A stretch of DNA of 32,856 bases, from contig NW_003133370.1 in NCBI RefSeq assembly GCF_000003605.2, forward strand, positions 29,735 to 62,590. Direction: 5' to 3'. The notes under the pieces are model-generated. The model did not search any database. It had not been told where the DNA came from and was given only the letters and a program-made list of their open reading frames with translations. Positions within the stretch are counted from its first letter, which is position 1, and every line of letters begins with the position of its first letter. The stretch is from Saccoglossus kowalevskii. Lineage: Eukaryota; Hemichordata; Enteropneusta; Harrimaniidae. Of the stretch, positions 1 to 8,971 are shown one piece after another. The translations under genes and the position numbers were made by a program.

Positions 1-923
1 GGATGTGCATTGTAAAAACAGTCTGATCCAAAGTATTGGAGTTACCGGTAATAAGCAAAAGAAAGTAATTTGATGGTATAATAGTAGCAAACTTGAAAAT
101 TGGCTAAATATGATGCAAATTTTAATAGGTAATTAAAATGCATGGGGTTCAACCAAAAAACATCTGTGGATTATCCCAGTGGACCTATATTGTATGAACA
201 AATTTTCTTGAAATCTGATTTTGTGGCGTTAGATATAACAGCGAGTCCTAACATTGCCCCTCTAGTGCCCATCCCGATTTCAACTGTATGTGGAGGGGCA
301 TATACTAATACATTGCGGTGATGGGTCTTAATGAACTCATACAACAGAACATCAAATTTGTTATGCTTACTTGATTTCTGGTAACCTTTTTACCAGCAGA
401 TATAGGCCTTTGTAGTAACACTAAAATAATTGAAGACCTAGGAAAAAGAGCACATGTCAGTCAATATTTCTTTCAAAATTAATACATATGTTGAAGGTCA
501 CATACAGTAAAGTAAAGGCGTGACTTAACTTCCAGGTTGATGAGGTTTCAACTATGATTTAAATTTCAACTTAAATTATTGAAATCGTTTATCGTTGTCA
601 CAGTAATACTGGCTTTTAATTCTTATGACAAGTATTTTGGTTTCAAACAGTTCACACCAACACAAATAACCAGAGCTGGCTATTTAATTTATCCTATGAT
701 TCTTGGGGAAGTTGTAATAAGCCAAAATATATCCAAAGTTGAGAGATATCATATTCCGTGCCCTGACCTGATTACGACCCCCCCCCCTCCACCAGTACAA
801 CAACAACAACAACCCAAAATCAAAATGTCATTCAGAAATAACAACTGCAGACAAGATGCCACACCATTATTAGCAACAAAATCACCTTCAAATAATTTAA
901 ATCAATCTCAAAGTATCACTTAC
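1..923. other. Non-coding flank at the left edge
   Basis: No exon with good splice sites and a recognisable product was found here. An open frame on the plus strand (579-980) is low complexity, includes a C run at about 778-787 and CAA repeats, and runs antisense across the exon candidate at 924-1046. If that exon is real, this stretch would be its downstream intron on the minus strand. Confidence 0.5.
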
Positions 924-1046
924 CCTGCTTTGACGATGAAAAGGAATGGTACGATAGGCACTAACTTCAATGTATCGTAGGACAGAAACAACCCAAAAGC
1001 ACGAAAGAATTTTGCAATCACAAGAAGCAGTACATACGGAGCAAGT
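924..1046 (-). CDS. Candidate internal exon of a multi-pass membrane protein (minus strand)
   Basis: On the minus strand a T-rich tract ending in GCAG meets a 123-bp open segment that ends at a consensus donor (CAGG followed by GTAAGT). The exon starts with the third base of a codon and ends after the second base of another, so both neighbouring exons must supply bases. It encodes about 40 residues in two hydrophobic stretches around a short loop, starting LAPYVLLLVIAKF and ending TLKLVPIVPFLFIVKA. The spacing of the two segments and the K-x-x-P-I pattern loosely recall the N-terminal part of TMEM86/YhhN lysoplasmalogenases, but this is only a resemblance. No partner exon was identified. A minus-strand ATGCAAG followed by GTAAGA near 2346-2352 could be a first exon, but its phase does not join directly. 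The exon call is fairly good; the family is uncertain. Confidence 0.45.
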
Positions 1047-2930
1047 CTGCAAAAAAAAATGAAATATTGATGAGACATATGTACAATATGTGAAATGCCC
1101 AGCTTGACCACTTACATGTGACCTTTACAGTGTGGGCTATTTACAGAGGATTGCTGCTTATGCATTGGGATCAGACACGTTAAAATTAAAGTTTGGTAAT
1201 CAGTTAACCAACCAATCTATCTGCAGCAGTACTGGTGTCTCTATCTCACAGACAGCCATGTGTAATCAGAGAATATGTTTTCATGAAAATGTACGCTATT
1301 CCCACAGTTGAAGCTGTGTCTGTGTATTAAACCATGGTCATGTTGTCACTACTACCGGTATACGTTAATGTGGCGTAATACAAATGTAAAGTTTACTAAT
1401 TACATTATGAGTCGTAGTACGAAACTCGTTTGGGCATATCACGTTGTACAGCCAGTTGCACACGCTTATAGTTTAAAATTTAAAATGTCGAACATCTTTT
1501 GGCGTGTAGCCAAACCCCTCTATTAGTAGAAACTTTGGACAGCAAATATAATTTTGAGATGAAAGAATGCCTTTGTTGGGAACATACACCAAATAAGATG
1601 TAGTGTTTGAGCAAGCTGTGAAAACTACCGATAGCGGCTCGTGTCATATACCTCTAAATCAATAGGTGTTGGCGCTGTTAATCGAATAGATTAAGTCTCA
1701 TTCTGTTCAAACAATAGACATAGCCATAGCCCACAAGAGAATAGCTAGCAGTGAAATCAATGAAATCGACAACACAGTGTGTCACCAACACTGACACATG
1801 GGCAATACCTACACTTATATGGGGGGGGGGGGGGGGTCGAGTTGACCTGCTATCCAGTTACATGTATCTATTTAAGCCAGTTCATTCAGTTTCGAGGCAG
1901 GATCACAAGTCATCTAGTACGGAAAATGTTAACCCCCCCCCCATACCTAAACCTTACACTCCAGCCTCCCAATGCAATTGTATAAGCCCCTCCAGAAGCG
2001 GTTAATTTACATTTAAAACAGAGGAAGGGGAATGGGTTATGGGTGAGGTGCCCTGAGGAACAATTACAGAAAGGAAAATTATTGTTGATTTTTGCTTGTT
2101 TTTGTATTTTTGATTTGTCAATTTTATCCATTCAGTACCGGTGAATAAACTTACTATTTGATACTATGTATTAGCAAAATTATTAATGTGATGGCATGTG
2201 AATTCATTACTATTACCTCCATGCTGTTATATATGAAATTTAACCTTCAATGCTCATTTCATTAAAACATTATGAAGATCGTGAATCGCGACAGCCGGCC
2301 ACAAACTTGTAGTTTGATGAGCAAGTCTCACCTCTCGTCTTACCTTGCATTTTTTGAAGAACACGTGCGTGTTGTACAGGACTGTGTGTCAAGCTAGGAT
2401 TTTACAGTCATGCGATCCCCTGTGGAATCAATGACTGTATAGCCCCGATCCGTCTTGTACACGCCGTTAGTACGCAAAACATAAGGCTTAATGGTTTTGA
2501 ATTATTTACCCACCTTGCAGGATCAATTCTCCCCAATTGTCGGTTGGAAGACAACATAGTTTCGACATATTTTCCTTCCATTTCACTACATCGGTTATAT
2601 AGTATTACTAAATTTCCTGCTAAATGTTAAACTTCATAACCGGAAGCATACACCGACATACAAACGATCATATATTGACGTGAGGTTTGTTGGTTTGTTA
2701 ATTATTATCGAAGTGGTAGTTTCTCCAGAGGGCGCCGACCGTTCCACGTAAAAGTGTAAACCCAGAGTAAACCAGCTCGTCGAGGATTCCAAGCCCAGCC
2801 TCAGAACCCAGTCGCAGATTCAAATACAAATAGTCATGTATATATGTATATATTAAATTATTTTTGTATATGCATGTCATTTTTGGTAATCGCAAAACCC
2901 CAGGTTGAAATAAAGACACGAAAATAAAAA
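1047..2930. other. Non-coding region with G and C homopolymers
   Basis: No supported gene. It contains a run of 16 G at 1821-1836 and a run of about 9 C near 1933-1941. Several TACCGGTA-like palindromes occur in this part of the window (for example near 1354). Open frames here are short and resemble no known protein. Confidence 0.5.
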
Positions 2931-3136
2931 TACTGTAAATACATTAATTATTCATTGGTATTTAATTTTGCTAAGTAAAATTGATTAAATTAAACCTATG
3001 TGAACTCATCATTTGCCTGCTATAAAGTTTGTGAACTTGAAATTGCTCAAAACATCAAAATAGAGAAATTAAATGCCAGTGAAAATGGCATTTAATTTTG
3101 GAGAAATTAAATTCCAGTGAAAACGGTTTTACAGTA
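2931..3136. mobile_element. MITE with CTGTAAA ends and TA target duplication
   Basis: The segment begins TACTGTAAAT and ends TTTTACAGTA, so CTGTAAA inverted ends are flanked by TA on both sides. The subterminal sequence is also inverted: a TCATTGG-ATTTAATTT motif on the left answers CACTGG-ATTTAATTT read backwards from the right. It has no coding capacity. TA target sites and short inverted ends are typical of Tc1/mariner-type non-autonomous elements, but the superfamily is inferred. Related sequence occurs in the fucosyltransferase-like gene intron 1 and in EEF2 intron 1. Confidence 0.65.
3066..3098. repeat. Perfect 13-bp hairpin inside the MITE
   Basis: AAATTAAATGCCA (3066-3078) is followed by a 7-base loop and its exact reverse complement (3086-3098). 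It lies near the right end of the CTGTAAA element and is probably part of its internal foldback structure. Confidence 0.8.
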
Positions 3137-4220
3137 TACCGGTAATATGTTAAGCAGAGGGGAGTTGTTATCTGCACATACAGCAGACAGCCATAGCAAT
3201 GTTGTTTACAAACAAACATCTATGCATGAGCATTTGCGTTTTTAGCACACATTGAAATCGTCACTTGGGACTCAATTTTCGCATATGTGTAGGTCAATCC
3301 ACCTTTGCTTTAAATAAAAAAAAAACGACCCACATCAGATTTTAAACAGAATGGCCCAGAAAAATGACATTGACTGCAGACTAATCTGGAATATTGTGTT
3401 CCAGACTGAAACTGATATTTGATGAATCAATTTATTCATTTTGTACATTTTTTTTATTGCATAAACACTATACAATATGATGGTAAGAGGCAGGGTTCTG
3501 AATCTAAGGCTAGATTGACACTCACAATTCCATGCATGTATAAAGACATACACACTCCTTATTCTCATATCTGACACACAGTTTTCAGAATTATTTATAC
3601 TTTGGGCACACCATAGATAAATGTTGCTCATCTTGTGATTCATGCATGTGTGAGATGCAAGGAGATGCGAGGGGAATCATGATCAGTGAAAATGATGTAA
3701 GTGACCCATTGAACTGTTGCATTTACAATCATAAACACACTCTGACTTGTACAAACACACAACTTGATCAATGGGTCACAGGTATAGTATAGAACAATTT
3801 ATTGACTAACAATTAGAGTTCAAACAACATTTATTGTTCTTAGAACCCCCCCCCCCCAATAACAACGAAGAGCTGTAATTACTCTGTTACCATAACATGG
3901 TATGATTTGGCAAGATTACAGGTGGTGTCAAACATTTAACTTGAATTATACAATGTACCTCATAACACAGCTCTGGATTCTGTATTTTTAACCGTGTAAT
4001 ATTACATATTGCAGTTCAGAGAGGAATACAAGCATTACATGCACCATAAGAGTGACAGTATTTTTAGTTTCATGTGAAAAAAAAGTGAATTTGCAAAAAG
4101 ATCGTTTTACAACATGCAAGAATATACAGTACTGGCACATGAAATGAAAAAATACTACCACCATAACATGAACAATATGCATACTGCTAAGATTATGTTT
4201 GGACTATCTACATTTTCTCA
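3137..4220. other. Non-coding region, including the likely FEM1 3' UTR
   Basis: The part next to 4220 should be the 3' UTR of the minus-strand FEM1 gene. A run of 12 C lies at 3846-3857. No supported coding sequence was seen; the open frames at 3335-3643 and 3988-4182 have no recognisable product. Confidence 0.5.
3798..3835 (-). terminator. Candidate polyadenylation signals for FEM1
   Basis: Read on the minus strand, AATAAA occurs at 3835-3830 and again at 3803-3798, roughly 390-420 bases past the FEM1 stop codon. Either could end the transcript. The call rests on the hexamer and position only. Confidence 0.4.
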
Positions 4221-6131
4221 TCAATGTATTTCAATAAATTGTTCAAGCTGTTTAGGAACACACCCTTTGTAGGGAATTTCATGCATTTTCACGGCTCTGG
4301 CAGCAAAACACTTCAAGCTGATCTTAGTTTGAGTTTTTAAAATTATCTCAGATACACCTGTTGTTGAAACTTGCATGGGGGTCTTCCCCTCCTTGTTCAC
4401 CCTGTCAATATGTGCACCAGCATTTAGCAACGACATGATACAGCAATGTAAATTCAAAAAATCACTGATAGGTTTGTCATATTTTACAATTATATGAAGT
4501 GGACTATTGCCGTTGATATCAATTTCATCTGGATTTGCACCACATTCAATAAACAATTTTACTAATGACGCATTAGGAAATTTACAGACATCGTTAGTAT
4601 GGAAATCATCCACAGGTGTATTGTGGTTCACCACTAAATGTAGAAGCGTTGATAAATCAGAAAGTCTGGGTGCCAGTCGTATAAGCCGATAAGCCTGTTT
4701 GTGAAAACTAACATCTTCTTGTATTGTGCAAGTCATTTGTGACACGATACTGAACAAATACAACATGATGTGAACATTATTCTCATAGATAGCGACATAG
4801 TTTGCAGAGTCTTCAAGGTCAATATCTTTTCCAACACAGCCTTTTATGCGCTGCTGACCATAATCTATTTCAGTGACCCCACACTGCACCACCTCAAACA
4901 TATCAGCGTAAGGGACTCTCTCACCAATGTGTAACATCTGCGAGAATACCTGAGCAAAACGCAGTATATCTTTTTGGATTGAGCGTCTATTCGCTTGCTT
5001 GAGTTTCATAGCACGCATCCATAATGATATACACTTGTCAAATTGCATGTTATCCGCACAGACAGCACCACGGTAAATAATAGGATGGGGAATTTCGGGA
5101 TTATTTGGCCCCAATATTCTCTCACGAATGATGAGGGCTTCAAGATGGAGAGCATGTGGATCATCTTTTTTCATCTCCAACTCCCTCAAGTTTCTGGACT
5201 CAGAGCGCTTCTCATAAGCTGGTATTGTATCAATTATTTCCTTTTCAATGATACAGTTAGGGTCAACGAAACGTTCAAGCATAGCCAGCCTCAAGTAGTG
5301 GTAAGTTTTATGAATACTATAGTTATCCTTATCATTCGCATAGGAAGCACCAAGAAGTTCTAAGCCCTTCACCCGATCAGCTTTCGAACACCTTTCAGGA
5401 TTTATCAAAAACTTTGCGACCTCAGCTTGATTGCTTTCACAAGCGACCATGAGTGGGGTCATGTTATGTTCATTAGTAGACATTGTAGCACCATGCTCTA
5501 CCAACAGTTTTACAATTTCTAAATGCCCGCATTCTGCTGAAAAGTGTAAGGCTGTAGCACCACAGTGGGCACTAACGTCCGGAGAGGCGCCATGTTCCAG
5601 TAAGTATTTGACCACTAATGTGTGCCCCTTATAACTCGCTATCATCAGACATGTATTGTCGTACTTATTAGCTATGTTTATGTCAGCGGAGCGTTCCACA
5701 AGATACGTCACAATATCCAGGCGACCGTCGAAGCAAGCAGCTCGAAGAGGAGTTGAGTTTGTAGCTGTGGTGTGATTGACATTGGCTCCATGGTCAACAA
5801 GCGTTTCCACCACAGCAAAGTGTCCCGCCCCTGCTGCACACCACAGAGCAGAAGCGCCTTCGATGATGTATCCATTGAATTTCACTATTCCCTCCTGCTC
5901 CGCATCGGCCTTGTACTGTTCGAGGAGTAGCTTCACTACGCTGTTGTGACCATTCCTGGAAGCTATCACAAGAGGTGTACACTTCTGCCCCCCATGTTCA
6001 TGAACCTCAGACAACAGGTTATTCACGTCATTCGACGATTTATCGTGCAACAAGTCACCTAGTGTTATTACTTTCCCGTCTCTGGCAGCGTTGAACACTC
6101 TTTCGCCTACAGACTTCACAGTTTTTGCCAT
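4221..6131 (-). CDS. FEM1B-like: FEM1-family ankyrin protein, CUL2 ubiquitin ligase substrate receptor
   Basis: A single uninterrupted frame of 636 codons. FEM1 proteins are substrate receptors of CUL2-RING ubiquitin ligases and recognise C-terminal degrons, often ending in arginine. Ankyrin repeats fill residues about 48-245, with the family-typical stretches TPLVIASRNGH (52-62), ALWCAAGAGHF (95-105), TPLRAACFDGRLDIV (127-141) and GATALHFSAECGH (191-203). A helical TPR-like region follows, including HPIIYRGAV and LRFAQVFSQM. Two further ankyrin units lie near residues 495-600, with TPVDDFHTNDVC and the STTGVSEI segment before the C-terminus. The length fits animal FEM1A/B/C (about 617-669 residues), and the C-terminal part looks closest to FEM1B, though orthology needs a tree. 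The coding region has no intron. The chosen ATG has A at -3 and G at +4; two ATGs just upstream are out of frame. Confidence 0.95.
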   Translation of the reverse strand: MAKTVKSVGERVFNAARDGKVITLGDLLHDKSSNDVNNLLSEVHEHGGQKCTPLVIASRNGHNSVVKLLLEQYKADAEQEGIVKFNGYIIEGASALWCAAGAGHFAVVETLVDHGANVNHTTATNSTPLRAACFDGRLDIVTYLVERSADINIANKYDNTCLMIASYKGHTLVVKYLLEHGASPDVSAHCGATALHFSAECGHLEIVKLLVEHGATMSTNEHNMTPLMVACESNQAEVAKFLINPERCSKADRVKGLELLGASYANDKDNYSIHKTYHYLRLAMLERFVDPNCIIEKEIIDTIPAYEKRSESRNLRELEMKKDDPHALHLEALIIRERILGPNNPEIPHPIIYRGAVCADNMQFDKCISLWMRAMKLKQANRRSIQKDILRFAQVFSQMLHIGERVPYADMFEVVQCGVTEIDYGQQRIKGCVGKDIDLEDSANYVAIYENNVHIMLYLFSIVSQMTCTIQEDVSFHKQAYRLIRLAPRLSDLSTLLHLVVNHNTPVDDFHTNDVCKFPNASLVKLFIECGANPDEIDINGNSPLHIIVKYDKPISDFLNLHCCIMSLLNAGAHIDRVNKEGKTPMQVSTTGVSEIILKTQTKISLKCFAARAVKMHEIPYKGCVPKQLEQFIEIH

Positions 6132-6141
6132 ATTTCATCAT
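6055..6141 (-). CDS. Possible upstream ORF overlapping the FEM1 start
   Basis: Two consecutive ATG codons on the minus strand (6141-6139 and 6138-6136) lie 10 and 7 bases upstream of the FEM1 ATG in another frame. The frame runs 28 codons and stops at TGA (6057-6055), inside the FEM1 coding sequence. If the mRNA includes these ATGs, the uORF could lower FEM1 translation; FEM1 initiation would then need leaky scanning. The transcript start is not known, so the role is inferred. Confidence 0.3.
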   Translation of the reverse strand: MMKYGKNCEVCRRKSVQRCQRRESNNTR

Positions 6142-6219
6142 TTTAGGCTAACAAGGCCTCGACTTTCAAACATATTTCTATCTCATACCTCCTCACATCC
6201 ATTCATATCAAACATCACA

Positions 6220-6230
6220 TGCGCATGCGT
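6220..6230. promoter_or_regulatory. NRF1-like palindromic site upstream of FEM1
   Basis: TGCGCATGCGT matches the core of the NRF1 consensus (YGCGCAYGCGCR) and lies about 90 bases upstream of the FEM1 ATG. NRF1 sites are common in TATA-less housekeeping promoters in animals. No TATA box was seen nearby. Binding is inferred from the motif only. Confidence 0.45.
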
Positions 6231-6945
6231 ATAATGGTTGAACCTGCTCCGCCACTGAAGGCGTCTATCTACCAGCATGCTTAGCGCACAGTGAAACAAC
6301 AATATTTGGTAACCGTCCTAGGTAACTAATAAAAATAGCTAAATGTTTAAACATTTTATATATTACCAAACCAAAGAAATATATTTCTTGTACTATGTTC
6401 ATTTTTTTGTATAAACCTATGTGTATTTATCTCAATCATTCATCTTAATATTACCTGTTAATGTATTGTACATGGTAACTGTGATTGACCTTAGATGTTA
6501 TATAGCATGTATTTCGCTTCGTTCACCTCGATTAATTTTGATGACCCCTTTCTTGCATTCATTTGAACGAATGTGGTTTGATACAATTCAGAAATAATAT
6601 TTTTTTTATTAACACTGTGATTGTGTTATTTTCATTATACATATGTATATTACATAAAAATCTGCTCACACTGTATTCCGATTAGTTGCTGTGCCAATGA
6701 ATAAAATGAAGCGGTGGATATAGTCTGTGGTAAATAACTCCATAGCGAGCTCCAAATAGCGTGTAGCGTTTGATTTACCATGACTGCATAATTAGAACAC
6801 TGCTTTCCCGAATCCTTCTAAACCATAGAGTGTTTAGGTCTATGTCTAAACCACGTGTTTTTAGTAACCGTGCCTAAATCGAACGTTGCCGCCCTTCTGT
6901 TCCTGGACGTCGGTAAAGTTAGTATCCTGGGGGGCGGAGCTACGT
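6231..6945. other. Intergenic region between FEM1 and dispersed repeat A
   Basis: AT-rich sequence without a supported gene. It presumably includes the upstream part of the FEM1 promoter. The last 200 bases are richer in CpG. Confidence 0.5.
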
Positions 6946-7234
6946 CACAAGACGTTCCACGTTGCTACGACGCGCACCACTGTACATGCATTTCTATGGG
7001 CTCTGTGCGCGCTGCTGTGGAACGCCGGTCGAGCCGGTGAAAATTCGAGAAAACAACACAAACTCAACTTTGAAGTAATCCTGAACAACCAAATTTATAT
7101 ATGTTACACACGTAGGGCTAATCTTGTTACACTGTTCAGCGGAGTCTCAACAATCATCCCAAAGTACCGTTTTCTGCGAGTTTTGGGACTTTGTTTTCAC
7201 CGCCGCGGGTTGCCAGGCGGTGAAAATGCTCGGA
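6946..7234 (+). repeat. Dispersed repeat, copy A
   Basis: This segment aligns along its whole length, with mismatches and small gaps, to 22250-22536 in EEF2 intron 4. Shared blocks include TTTCTATGGGCTCTG, CGGTCGA-GCCGGTGAAAA, AACAACCAAATTTA, TAATCTTGTT-CACTGTTCAG and GGACTTTGTTTTCACC. Both copies end in a hairpin built from TTTTCACC and GGTGAAAA, followed by ATGCT. In copy B this ATG opens a RecQ-like helicase frame. Here the frame closes after nine codons, so copy A appears to be the leader without its ORF. Confidence 0.75.
7194..7226. repeat. 11-bp perfect hairpin at the end of repeat copy A
   Basis: TTTTCACCGCC (7194-7204) pairs exactly with GGCGGTGAAAA (7216-7226) across an 11-base loop. 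The equivalent position in copy B keeps an 8-bp stem, so the hairpin seems to be a conserved part of the repeat. Confidence 0.8.
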
Positions 7235-8600
7235 TGTCCGCCCCCGAGGATTTGAATAAGTAAATAAATGGACTTCCGGATTAACATAGGACTTTGAAGA
7301 CATAATGAAAGGTTTGAATTGAATGTATTTGATATAAACATAGAAGACATTTTACGGGATCTCGGCTTTTGCTGAAATTATTAAGCCTTCCGGTTTGGAG
7401 AGGGATTACAGCAGTTGAGTTCACATTAGTCGGGACCCACTCGGCTCGTGCCAAAATTACGCCCTCATTCGTCGATTCGTTGGTTGACAGAGTAAACGTT
7501 ATGCATATGACAATAATCATTTGCTGTTACGATATTTATTATGAGTCATCGTGCACATGAACGGCAAAAAGGTATTCACAGAAATAGTTCACGTCGATGT
7601 AGCATTGCAAAAAGAAACTGGCTAGCTGCACATAAATATGCGTCGCCGATTCTCTATTGGGACCGGGGTCGAGTTTTGTTCGACACGTGCCGGCCGTTCA
7701 CACACACATTTCAGCACGTGTCGACTCTCGACTTTTGTGTTTTACGTCCTGGTTTGTGAAAGTACTTTGAAAAGACACAAAATATATCTGCGTTGTGTGG
7801 ATGTTAGTTTTAGTATTACCGTAACAAAACTCCGAAAAAAAGCTCATTGTTTGAGCCCATCGGGATATTTTTATTTCCTTTCAGGTCTGGTGATTTTTAT
7901 CGGTATAATTATCATACTTATCGATATCACGTACTTATTTCGGTGATCCTAAGTATATCACGTGCAACTTGAAATGAAACAATACAATGAACTAAACATG
8001 AAGCAATACGGTTGTTTTTATAAATATGTGATACGAACGTTTGATAAAATTTAAACAAATGTTCGCAAATGTTAGCTGCACAATTGTAACGATAGTAGTG
8101 ATTATATTTTATTGAAAACAACGCACCGAAACACAGGCTGTATGCAAGTATAACCAGCATACTGTGTGAACGCAAATTCGTGAGATCTCACCAATTCCTA
8201 GTCGTTTGATCTCGCCGTCTGCATTATCCGACGTATAAATCTAACAGTCTGCCAGTCTGCCAGACCATAGTCTATTTTATGACTTGGTGAAATGTTGCTT
8301 TCAGGGGTTCCCCAAATCAAAGGGGACTGGGGATCGCTGTCTGTTGACATTTTTTAATAATATAATACATTTCCCAATTCTCATACGCCATTTAGTCGCC
8401 GTGATAATTATTTTCTCTTCATCCATGACAAAATCCCACACCTCACGCCACTGTTTCCAAATGGGGAATCCATAACCGCTGTAAAAATATAAATTCAATT
8501 TAAATTCTATTTTGTTTTTGTTCGTGCATCAGCCTGTGAATTATTCTAATATTTAAAACGCATGTTTTGATAGCGTGGTGCAGCGCAACAGCAGTCAAGC
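7235..8600. other. Upstream region of the fucosyltransferase-like gene
   Basis: No supported exon was recognised. The region is moderately CpG-rich to about 7740 and AT-rich after it. Any 5' UTR exon of the gene starting at 8630 would lie here, but none can be placed. Confidence 0.45.
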
Positions 8601-8603
8601 ACT

Positions 8604-8610
8604 ATATAAA
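8604..8610 (+). promoter_or_regulatory. TATA-like motif close to the ATG
   Basis: TATATAA lies only about 26 bases before the ATG at 8630. A TATA box normally sets initiation about 25-30 bases downstream, which would place the mRNA start on or after this ATG. It is therefore either not the functional TATA box or the leader is extremely short. A CAG at 8621-8623 could alternatively be the acceptor of a 5' UTR intron. Confidence 0.25.
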
Positions 8611-8629
8611 CTTACGCTGACAGTGTACA

Positions 8630-8971
8630 ATGGCAACGGGTAAGGAAAATCTACTAGGCTGGTTAGTATTGATGTCGATTCTCATGTGTGGTATTTACTA
8701 TGTATGGTCAATGTATACTTCTCCGCTAGGAACGTTCTTACCCACAAGTTATGTCAAGTGGAGCGATACTTTTAATGCTAATGACACAAAGACATTTCCA
8801 TCAAACGCAGATATTGATATCGCTATTGTAGAGAGACACATGAAACATCACGACATCGTTCATACGAAAGGAAGAACGGACACCCATGAAAAAAGCGACC
8901 ACTCGATTGCGGTACAACATATTGCTAAGAATATGGTAAACGATTCACTGGAATCAAGCAATTATTTTAAG
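8630..8971 (+). CDS. Fucosyltransferase-like gene, exon 1
   Basis: Encodes residues 1-114: signal anchor (WLVLMSILMCGIYYVW) and the low-complexity stem region. It ends ...NYFK at AAG followed by GTAATA, phase 0. Confidence 0.75.

Noticed and set aside
579-980. 133-residue plus-strand ORF
   Set aside because: Low complexity, no recognisable domain, and its end is antisense to a better-supported exon.
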